Assembly: GCA_005281725.1 (NCBI GenBank)
Contig: SSBO01000012.1
Coordinates: 14,369,138-14,381,018 of the forward strand
DNA length: 11,881 nucleotides
DNA from: Wuchereria bancrofti
Lineage: Eukaryota; Nematoda; Chromadorea; Rhabditida; Onchocercidae
Reading direction: 5' to 3'
The number at the start of each line of letters is the position of its first letter. The first letter of the stretch is position 1. Both the position numbers and the translations under genes were made by a program. Under the pieces are notes generated by a model, which saw only the letters and a list, made by a program, of their open reading frames with translations, was not told the origin of the DNA and did no database searches. This document shows, piece after piece, positions 1-5,987 of this stretch.

Positions 1-66
1 TAAAGACTCATTTTTCTATAAGGTAATACTACTAAGAATCAAGAATAGAATTTCCCCACTATTTAC

Positions 67-185
67 CTTGACGCAAGAAGCAAACACGTTTTTCAAAATA
101 ATGAGTCCATGTTTTGTCCTTGACACCATGTTATACATTAAACTTAAATCATCGCATTTGTTTTCAAGCAGCATTTCATCTAGGC
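67..185 (-). CDS. cul-4: cul-4 exon encoding GLDEMLLENKCDDLSLMY
   Basis: The phase-1 join (G from 454 plus GC) makes Gly: K|GLDEMLLENKCDDLSLMY, followed by NMVSRTKHGLIILKNVFASC and VK. This matches CUL4 KGLNNLLDENRIQDLSLLY and QLFSRVRGGVQVLLQQW (cullin repeat 3). The donor is AAG|GTAAAT after base 67. A possible next exon start is CCTTATAG|AAAAAT at base 15 on the minus strand, leaving a 51-base intron, but too little sequence remains to test it. Confidence 0.95.
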
Positions 186-3100
186 CTAAAAAGTTGTTCT
201 GTAGCAAAAGACAAATTATTAAAACCAACAAATATGCATCTAAATCAATTGCTGCTTTCTCCATTTCCTTTAACTCTTCTTGACGGAAACTTTTTTCGTT
301 ACAAAAAAAACGAAGTACTGAATTTAACACACAGTGCTAACTATCCGTTTTTTTTTTTTTTTTTAAACGGGCCGCGTTAATAACTGAAATGATTCGAAGA
401 GAATAGAATGAAACGCTGAAATAAATAACCAGTTAAACAAAAGGTAAAATCACCTTTACTTATAAATGATTCCATATGGTCAGAAATCAAGCATCTTTTA
501 GTAACTGCTAACAGTGGTTTTCTCGTTGTAAAATCCAAATAATAATCAACGCGATTTGTCTCCTCTTCTAAACGCTTCTTTACATGCCTCAGGTACACCG
601 GCACCTAAATTATTTTCTCTCTAAAAATCAACTAAAAATTAAGAATAAAAAAATATACAAATTTACACAATCCCATCACTACTGCAAAGTAAAAAAAGAA
701 AAAGAAAAAAAACACTTTTATACCTCAAGACTTTGAGATAGATGACGTCCTTCCGCTTCATACAAGGTACATGCAGTTTCAAGAAATTTCCTTTCAAATA
801 CCTCAAATATTGGAATCTGCATATTATATATTGCAATATATTAATTACATTACATTACATATACTATTTATTCATTTTTTATTTATAAAAGTATTAAAAA
901 AAGGATAAATAACTTTGCCCGTTACGATTTCACTTTCTTAAAACTAAATTATTATCTAGAAAACGTAATGTAAAGAAATCTGAAACTTCTTTGGATTTAA
1001 TCGAATGCAATTGTATAATTTAAAGGAATGAAATAACAAAATATTCAGCAGTAATAAATGGTGGGGAACTCATTTTTAGGAAAAGCATGAAGAAATCTAG
1101 TATTTAATCAATAATGAAATGGAAAAGGAATTGTTCCATATCTTTTCTTTTTGAACATTAAAAGCGTAAAAAGATGTCATCGTAAATCGATTTTGATAGC
1201 GTATCTCTCTATCGAAACAGGCTTTGAAGCTTGTTGTGAAACTATTTTCAGCCTAAATGCTCATTAAAATGCTGTAATTTTAGACATTTATTCAGAAAAA
1301 CTGGAAGTTCACCTCAGCATAAACGCGAAGGTTTGTCATCATACGCAATAATGATTTAATTAACAGTCGATCAATCTAAAAGAGATTATCATCAGTGCTT
1401 AACAGGGTATAGAAGCAAATGAGATAAACCATGACATGATCTAATGTTATTCACAAATATTCACAAATATGCATTTGTCAGCTCATCATGCAAAAATTTA
1501 TACCTGCTTTGTCAGCATTTTCCGTTTTAGAATGCTCTTCTGAATAAAGAAAAAGACCACATGAGTTTGACAAAGTGGATGTCACTCACTAATTAACTAA
1601 TAAGCTATGAGCAAACAGGAATTAGGAAGCTAAAACAATCGCAAAACTAATTCCAAATTCTCCAATCATCACTTAGTGACTAACCAATCTTTAAAATTTA
1701 AAACCCTCCTTATTTCATCTTTGAAATGAAATACCATAAGAAGGATCCAATCCCATCCCGCACATACCCGTCAGCTATATTAAATGACACAAACTCACTT
1801 GTCCACCTTCCTTTCTTGTTCAATCATCTTCAAAAGCCCATCAACTGAACGTTTCCTTACACTTTCATTATTCATAACCTCGTCACGGAAAATTTCTAAT
1901 CCCATATCTCTGAAAAAAAAACAAGCAAAAAAAAACAAATAGTATCAAAGCCAGAACGTATAATGTCATTCTGTAAATGATATTATTCTATATATGTATA
2001 TAAAAACCATAACAAATTCTAATTTCAGTATTACCTTATATGATTGTAAGAGGCAATAACATGATATATATTAAGCAAAAAATACTAGCCATCCGTTTTA
2101 TCAAAACAAAGAGAACATCATAGAACGTGCGCTATAATCCATATGTGCAATAAACGAGCTCGCAAAAAAGGTGTAATATCATTCTTTGTAGTGAATCTTA
2201 TGAAACAAATTAGCTAACTTTTAAATGGTAAAACTAGAACAGTCCTGCTATTCAAACTTTGATAAAGCCTGACATTCTCTTGGTTGCAATCTATCAAGTA
2301 AAAAAGAGATCCTACAATAAAAATATGAACTTACCACAAGGAAATAACAGTGGAATTATGCAAAACAAATGTGCGATCTAGATAGAGAAAAACACTGCGG
2401 ACATTAATCTGAAACAAATATGTTTAATTATTCAAATACTTAAAGATGGCTCACGTCAGAAAATGCCTTATGGATTGTTACATTTCTTCAAGTTTGAAAC
2501 CAGCACAATAATAAGTAACGAAGAACACAAACACTGTATCACACGAAATGAACAATCATCCAAATGTTTGAGTAATCATTAGAAATACCTAGAAAACGTT
2601 TAAAAGCATGCTCTTTCAAAGTATGCTCTGAATTGAACAGTTTTCTTCGGTAAAACTGGTCGATCAATCTCATTTTAAACTCTAAATAGCCAAATAACTC
2701 ACCAATTGTTCACAATATTCAAGCCAAAGAACATTAAGATTTTGGAGGAACAAAGATGTGGAATTAGAAACATCCAACAAAATGTGAAGTTCTTTTACGA
2801 TGTATGAAAAAATGAACGTTTTTAACTTCTTATACATATTCAGCGCTGCATTATTTTTGCATAAAAACTCGACAATCTGAAAATTTACAGCAAAGTTGAA
2901 TTCTTTAAATCAACAGCTGGATTTATACGAAATCAACCAATCAGTAATGTCAGCTATTTCTTTCTTCTCCGCTACATAAGTTTTTTCTTCGATATAAAAC
3001 TTCAAAAGCAAAAACAAACTTCACAGTATCCATCACTGTAAATAAGAAGATATTGTTCCAATAATTCTGAATGTAAAAAAAAAAAAAAGAAAAACAGAAA

Positions 3101-4423
3101 TACACTGAGAACTACTGCGAAATAAAAATTGACTTATATGGATTCTCATACGTGTAAATGATATGTTCTTAATGTAAGATGCAGTGTTTGAGGTGTTATA
3201 GTATAGTGTTATAGTATTAAGGTGCTTATAGTATTGCTACTTTCCTGTGTAAGCGCTTCATCCATAGCTACTACCGATGTTGTTGTTACTCCTTTTCCTA
3301 GCTCGGTCTTCAGACCCTTCCTTGTCGACGAAGATAAACTGCTGCGATGACGTTTTGATTCCGGTGGCTATAAATAACAAAATCTCATCTTAAATTAGTC
3401 CAGTATTATTGTTCTTTAATTTATAGTAGTTGTACCGCTTCCAGAAATAACCTTCACCCACTCATTACTTATCTCTTGTTGACAAGAAAATATTTTGGTA
3501 ATGTTGGGATATAGAAAACTTAATGCCCTAAAATATACCATTTTAATGACACCAGTTATGATATTACATATAACTTCCAAAACAGTCAAGAAAAGAAGGA
3601 AAGAAGAATGAATATTTCTAATTATATTGCTTAAAATAAATTCGTTTCTAGTATCCATGTAATTCACATCTTAACTAAATAGAGGTTGACCAATTATTTC
3701 ATTCGAAAGATGGTAAAATACAAAATCTTCCCTTCGTATTAAAATATCGAGCAGAATTTAAATGGTAAAATACAAAAGCTAAAAACTAAAACAATGCAGA
3801 AATTCAAAAACAAAAACAAAAAAAAGGAAACGGGATAAACCTTCAATTCGTCCAAATTTTTGGGTTCGGCAAGCAGTGAAGAGGAGATTTTCTTTATCGC
3901 CTCTTTTCCTGAAAACTCTAGACGCATTTTTTTTTAAATCAAAAGTGCTAAAAGTATCGGATTTTTCTATAAATTTCTATATCATTAACTGTTAAGTGTC
4001 TGATAATAGCAAAACTGATCATGATCACTTACGAGACGATTGTTAGTCATTAACTATTCTGAATAACTGATCTATCCACTCGTGGTGATAGTACATGCCA
4101 ATTTCAACATTATCATTACTACTAGGAAAATTCGCTGCTGAATGTGGAAAGTAGTGAATGTGAACCGAATGTGAAAACAGAGGCTAGGAATCACAGCAGA
4201 TAAAAATTTCCAAGCAATGTTCGAAATATTTTGCAGGTGATACGGTATGGAGTATTTCAGTTTTATAAATTATGGAAAATTTTATCTATTGCCAGATATT
4301 TATTATGCTAAGGCATCGAACTTCACACTTCACACAAGACAACGAATAAAAGTTACTATCTGCCGATGAGTGTTGTGTTCCTGCTCCCGGAAAAGAGTTA
4401 ACCGGAACCGAAGACGATGACAT
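67..4423 (-). CDS. cul-4: Cullin-4 (CUL4), N-terminal part, multi-exon; gene continues past base 1
   Basis: Cullin-4 is the scaffold of CRL4 ubiquitin ligases: its N-terminal cullin repeats bind DDB1 and substrate receptors, and its C-terminal half binds RBX1 and is neddylated. Exons read on the minus strand join into a protein that follows animal CUL4 in order: NLDELK then IVEFLC (family NLEELY..AVENLC), SVFLYLDRTFVLHNS ([15 protein letters not shown]), DMGLEIFR (WDMGLELFR), SVDGLLKMIEQER, KFLETACTLYEAEG, VPVYLRHVKKRLEEETNRV, and KGLDEMLLENKCDDLSLMY. These matches are more specific to CUL4 than to other cullins. Exons: 4357-4423, 3841-3908, 2703-2876, 2335 or 2338-2408, 1807-1909, 1504-1539, 724-816, 454-604 and 67-185. 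About 270 of roughly 750 residues are present; the C-terminal cullin-homology and neddylation region lies outside. Two junctions (exon ends near 2335 and 1807) are irregular, so a damaged copy or sequence errors cannot be excluded. Confidence 0.93.
186..453 (-). other. cul-4 intron with a T16 run and a GC-rich decamer
   Basis: This 268-base intron contains a run of about 16 T at roughly 349-364, followed by AAACGGGCCGCGTTAATAAC. The 10-mer AACGGGCCGC recurs at 5344-5353 in the intergenic promoter-like patch. No coding signal is seen. Confidence 0.8.
454..604 (-). CDS. cul-4: cul-4 exon encoding VPVYLRHVKKRLEEETNRV
   Basis: The exon starts after AATAATTTAG and ends at AAAG|GTGATT in phase 1. 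It encodes VPVYLRHVKKRLEEETNRV, YYLDFTTRKPLLAVTKRCLI and SDHMESFISK. CUL4 reads VPEYLHHVNKRLEEEADR, YLDQTTQKSLIATVEKQLL, GEHLTAILQK here. The length equals the human segment, with no gaps. Confidence 0.96.
724..816 (-). CDS. cul-4: cul-4 exon encoding IPIFEVFERKFLETACTLYEAEG
   Basis: This is a 31-codon phase-0 exon with acceptor ATATGCAG and donor GAG|GTATAA. It encodes FERKFLETACTLYEAEG and then RHLSQSLE. CUL4 has SFEQRFLEETNRLYAAEG and QKLMQERE here, so the match is close and leads exactly into VPVYL of the next exon. It forms a helix of cullin repeat 2. Confidence 0.94.
817..1503 (-). other. cul-4 intron, no further feature
   Basis: This 687-base A+T-rich intron lies between the KSILKRKMLTKQ exon and the IPIFEVF exon. 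It contains short ATTAC repeats near 845-860 and a 10-base direct tandem (TCACAAATAT twice) at 1451-1470. I found no exon or RNA gene in it. Confidence 0.75.
1504..1539 (-). CDS. cul-4: cul-4 mini-exon encoding KSILKRKMLTKQ
   Basis: This is a 12-codon exon between the acceptor CTTTATTCAG and the donor CAG|GTATAA, with phase 0 at both ends. It encodes KSILKRKMLTKQ and leads into IPIFEVFERKFLE, corresponding to CUL4 RSLLRSLLSMLSDLQIY. It is short, but supported by good splice sites, phase and position. Confidence 0.82.
1807..1909 (-). CDS. cul-4: cul-4 exon encoding DMGLEIFRDEVMNN and following residues
   Basis: The acceptor is T8CAG ending at 1910. The frame reads DMGLEIFRDEVMNNESV, then RKRSVDGLLKMIEQERK, matching CUL4 MGLELFR and TIDGILLLIERER. 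The 3' end is ambiguous. AAG|GTGGAC after 1807 is a weak donor but is in frame with the next exon (ERK then KSILKRKML). CAA|GTGAGT after 1799 is strong but puts the next exon out of frame and reaches TAA within four codons. The loss of about six residues relative to the family (the GEAIDR region) fits a disturbed junction. Confidence 0.9.
1910..2334 (-). other. cul-4 intron with irregular splice ends
   Basis: This is an intron of about 425 bases. Its donor side has overlapping GT sites (GTGGTAAGT) and its acceptor is T8CAG. Nothing else recognisable lies inside. The smaller introns nearby (1540-1806, 2409-2702, 605-723) are likewise featureless. Confidence 0.75.
2335..2408 (-). CDS. cul-4: cul-4 exon encoding INVRSVFLYLDRTFVLHNS
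   Basis: The acceptor TTTCAG lies just above 2408 and the frame is phase 0. The product INVRSVFLYLDRTFVLHNS is one of the best-conserved CUL4 segments (human [20 protein letters not shown]). The 3' end carries overlapping donors. G|GTAAGT after 2335 is strong, but it joins TG to A of the next exon and makes TGA where CUL4 has Trp (WDMGLE). TT|GTGGTA after 2338 is weaker; it keeps frame and gives SLDMGLE with the Trp lost. The second is the only canonical in-frame choice I could find. Confidence 0.92.
2703..2876 (-). CDS. cul-4: cul-4 exon, first cullin repeat
   Basis: This is a 58-codon exon with both ends in phase 0. The acceptor AAATTTTCAG precedes ATTGTCGAG, and the donor TTG|GTGAGT closes it. 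It encodes IVEFLCKNNAALNMYKKLK and continues to FLQNLNVLWLEYCEQL. This matches the CUL4 stretch with LYKQL and LFLKKIDRCWQNHCRQM, and it makes helices of cullin repeat 1. No stops or frame breaks are present. The sequence is clearly diverged from other animals but keeps the aromatic and leucine spacing. Confidence 0.92.
2877..3840 (-). other. Large cul-4 intron
   Basis: This 964-base intron separates the NLDELK and IVEFLC exons. Apart from the candidate cassette exon at 3275-3367, it holds short TTATAGTAT repeats at 3195-3235, which lie in the 3' continuation of that frame, and A-rich runs near 3075 and 3810. The open frame at 3416-3667 has no splice or family support and looks like chance. 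Confidence 0.7.
3275..3367 (-). CDS. Possible in-frame cassette exon of cul-4, basic and Ser-rich
   Basis: Inside the 964-base intron between the NLDELK and IVEFLC exons, a minus-strand frame opens directly after the acceptor GTTATTTATAG. It reads PPESKRHRSSLSSSTRKGLK, then TELGKGVTTTS. It is richer in GC than its surroundings and has coding-like codon variety. The donor TCG|GTAGTA would make an exon of exactly 31 codons, phase 0 at both ends, insertable between the flanking phase-0 exons. The frame stays open to a TAA at 3211-3209. The KRHR cluster with flanking Ser resembles a nuclear-localisation segment of the kind found at CUL4B N-termini, yet its position is after the first conserved helix. 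Use of this exon is unproven. Confidence 0.3.
3841..3927 (-). CDS. cul-4: cul-4 exon encoding KEAIKKISSSLLAEPKNLDELK, with alternative start Met
   Basis: The conserved part runs from 3908 to 3841 and ends at AAG|GTTTAT in phase 0. Its end NLDELK matches the NLEELY of CUL4 and leads directly into IVEFLC of the next exon (family AVENLC). Two 5' ends are possible. The acceptor AGAGTTTTCAG, ending at 3909, gives a phase-1 exon joinable to 4357-4423. Alternatively, an ATG at 3927 gives MRLEFSGKEA; it has an in-frame TAA nine bases upstream, so it can only be a start codon, and an acceptor CTTTTAG ending near 3951 could receive a leader. The two ends could be alternative isoforms. Confidence 0.8.
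3928..4356 (-). other. cul-4 5' intron or leader region
   Basis: This lies between the two candidate start exons. On the minus strand it holds a strong donor CTC|GTAAGT at about 4033, and upstream of it an open stretch beginning after TTCCTAG near 4182 (reading PLFSHSVHIHYFPHSAANF) that closes with TAA shortly before the donor. The opposite strand is also partly open here, so coding status is unclear. A 5' UTR exon ending at that donor and joined to the CTTTTAG acceptor near 3951 is possible. Confidence 0.35.
4357..4423 (-). CDS. cul-4: Candidate first coding exon of cul-4
   Basis: An ATG at 4423-4421 opens a Ser-rich frame beginning MSSSSVPVNSFPGAG that looks coding (varied Ser and Pro codons) and resembles the disordered N-termini of CUL4 proteins. 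A TTTTCTGTGCTTAG acceptor lies 19 bases upstream (ending at 4443), suited to spliced-leader addition. A GTAACT donor after 4357 leaves phase 1, which matches the phase-1 acceptor at 3909; the junction would encode Arg (A+GA) and continue KEAIKKI. The alternative is that translation starts at 3927 (MRLEFSGKEA) and this exon is not used. Confidence 0.5.
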
Positions 4424-4456
4424 ATAAATAAAGCGCCTTCACCTAAGCACAGAAAA
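4424..4456 (-). promoter_or_regulatory. cul-4: Putative trans-splice acceptor and short 5' UTR of cul-4
   Basis: On the minus strand, TTTTCTGTGCTTAG ends at 4443 and is followed by 19 bases and then the ATG at 4423. In nematodes, an unpaired acceptor just ahead of a start codon usually marks spliced-leader addition. No outron-internal donor was identified, so a cis-spliced UTR intron remains possible. Confidence 0.4.
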
Positions 4457-4990
4457 CACTTACAGAATGTTTCCAATGAAATCCTGCAAAGACATTACAA
4501 AGCAGTAACCTTCGGAAAATTTAAACCCATCACTAGACTTTTTTTAAGTCATTTCAAGTTATCAAGAAATTTCGTACATGAAAACGATGTTGTAATTAAA
4601 TTCAAATTAAAAAATTTATGGAGCGATGGAGTATTTCCATAAGTTTACTTTATGAATAGCAACTCCATATAACTTTTCAACCAGATAAAAGTTCACATAG
4701 CATTATTAAATCCCTTATAACGACCGTTTTATTATGCTTTAGATAGCAGTGCGTCCTTTCCTCATTAACAACATTTCTGACATTGGAGAGATACTACTAC
4801 TAAAATAACATTTGGCTGTAAACTAGGTTATTCAGCAAATTAAAAACCATATTAAATTAAACCATAACTAGCTCAAGTCAAATTTATCAAGAGAGATTGT
4901 GTCATGGTGATTGTATAAGTGACAATCAGAAGGAGGTCAAAAGACCAGGAGGCATTTTTCCTTAATCATCAAACAATGCGATATTTTTTT
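4444..4990. other. Intergenic, nothing recognised
   Basis: This A+T-rich stretch lies upstream of both genes. It shows no convincing open frame on either strand, no tRNA-like structure and no extended repeat. It ends in the polypyrimidine acceptor at 4983-4993. Confidence 0.6.
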
Positions 4991-4993
4991 CAG
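4981..4993 (+). promoter_or_regulatory. Strong splice or trans-splice acceptor
   Basis: ATATTTTTTTCAG followed by CACTGCGAATG. This matches the nematode acceptor consensus closely. No upstream donor on the plus strand is evident, which favours spliced-leader addition over cis-splicing. Confidence 0.5.
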
Positions 4994-5208
4994 CACTGCG
5001 AATGAACAATCATAATGATGGAGTAATTATAAAGAACCTACCTACAAATCAGTATGTAATCCTTTCCACTAAACCTACTGGTAAATTCGACTGTAAAGTT
5101 GATTGTGAAGTTAAACATCAGAAAATTCGTTCAAGATGTAAAGACCTGAATTCTAGTTCCGCTCAAAAGATCTCTCAACAGCTGTTCTATTCTTCCACGA
5201 ATCTTTGA
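4994..5208 (+). CDS. Unassigned small reading frame behind a strong acceptor; possible alternative first exon of the TPD52 gene
   Basis: TTTTTTTCAG ends at 4993, and the ATG at 5002 follows only eight bases later, the classic nematode spliced-leader arrangement. The frame encodes 68 residues starting MNNHNDGVIIKNLPTNQYVI and ends at TGA 5206-5208. I do not recognise the product; it has no signal peptide or membrane segment. A donor CTG|GTAAAT after 5080 leaves phase 1, the phase needed to join the TPD52 exon at 10590, so 5002-5080 could be an alternative first coding exon (about 26 residues). Past the TGA the same frame stays open to 5340. It may also be a non-coding outron segment. Confidence 0.35.
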
Positions 5209-5329
5209 TACTTTCCGGAATTAGAAAGTGATAATCCATCTGAAGAGGCCTATACATTCACAACCGAATATCCGAGTACAAACCACCCGCACTTCTCCAC
5301 TTCTCACGTTTTACCCCACCTCACTTCTC

Positions 5330-5500
5330 TTCCCAAATGACGTAACGGGCCGCAGGCCGTAACATCAGTCGAAGAAGTAGCGGCTCGGACTTAACTTTTC
5401 TTCGCTCTCGGTCCTTAACCCCCTCTCTTCCTCTCCCTTTTCATCTCCACATATTTCTCTCTTCCTCATCCATTACTTCTTACTCTCTATAAGCTCGCGG
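5330..5500 (+). promoter_or_regulatory. GC-rich, pyrimidine-rich promoter candidate of the TPD52 gene
   Basis: This patch is distinctly richer in GC and CpG than the rest of the window. It contains a CRE/ATF-like TGACGTAA (5338-5345) and CGTAACGGGCCGCAGGCCGT, flanked by a CGTAAC direct repeat. A long CT-rich tract follows on the plus strand (about 5395-5490), then TATAAG at 5488-5493. Such features are compatible with a core promoter and start region for plus-strand transcription, possibly shared with the divergent cul-4 gene. This is inference from composition and motifs only. Confidence 0.4.
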
Positions 5501-5733
5501 CTACTGAGCTGAAATATGATTTGTCGCAATATTTTATTTTTGTGAAGTCTTCTTCCCGTCTCATTTACGTGGACGTCCGTGTGTTTACGTGGTTCTTATT
5601 TGTACTTACCGTAACTAATTCAGAGATAGATTTTCTCATGCTGTGCACACATTACAAGTGTATTGACTATGATGACAGCGTTAGTATTGTCACAGTTGAC
5701 ACTCACCTCATTAGACCACACCCGACAAGCTGT

Positions 5734-5909
5734 GTAAGTCTTCCAATACATCATCGAGTGATGTATGCAGCTGTGCGCGTGCATGCATATGAGTTATCAT
5801 GCAAGTGCATATTTTGCTCGATTCTTCTGAAATGGATATTTCACTTGTATGCTTTTACCATTTTGATGAAATTTAAGTTTAAACATTTTTAAAATTAACT
5901 TTTTTTCAG
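5734..5909 (+). other. Probable 5' UTR intron of the TPD52 gene
   Basis: A consensus donor CTGT|GTAAGT at 5734 pairs with a consensus acceptor TTTTTTTCAG ending at 5909, giving a 176-base intron 56 bases upstream of the start codon. The upstream exon would begin in the pyrimidine-rich promoter patch. Alternatively the acceptor could take a spliced leader. The long open frame crossing this interval (5521-5892) has no ATG at its start and is crossed by these sites, so I do not treat it as a gene. Confidence 0.5.
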
Positions 5910-5987
5910 ATTAGTGTTTAGAAGGATTTCATCTGATTAACTCTCTACTGCGAAGTACCAAACAGATGGCAACAGCTGGACTAGAAG
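5910..5987 (+). CDS. TPD52: TPD52 first coding exon with 56-base 5' UTR
   Basis: After the acceptor ending at 5909 there are 56 untranslated bases, then ATG GCA ACA GCT GGA CTA GAA G (5966-5987) and the donor GTATAT. Only seven codons plus one base are coding (MATAGLE), phase 1. Joined to CT at 10590 it forms Ala and runs into DDEHF. The tiny exon is supported by phase, an acceptable donor and a first-Met position similar to family N-termini, but no protein similarity can confirm so short a segment. Confidence 0.65.

Noticed and set aside
1711..1733. Small hairpin TATTTCAT...ATGAAATA as a regulatory element
   Set aside because: An eight-base A+T stem in an intron is expected by chance.
3416..3667. 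Minus-strand 83-codon frame inside the cul-4 intron
   Set aside because: It has no matching splice sites, no cullin resemblance and typical intron composition; it would also insert a stop-terminated piece between conserved exons.
4348..4420. Plus-strand frame ending VPAPGKELTGTEDDDI, stop, then AATAAA, as the 3' end of another gene
   Set aside because: It is only 23 codons open, with an upstream stop and no acceptor. The opposite strand explains the coding look better as the cul-4 first exon, and AATAAA is common in this composition.
2335..5208. TGA recoded as Trp or selenocysteine to explain in-frame TGAs
   Set aside because: Normal TGG codons are used for Trp in intact exons (for example in VLWLEYCEQL), no selenocysteine family is involved, and one TGA exists only after a particular splice choice.
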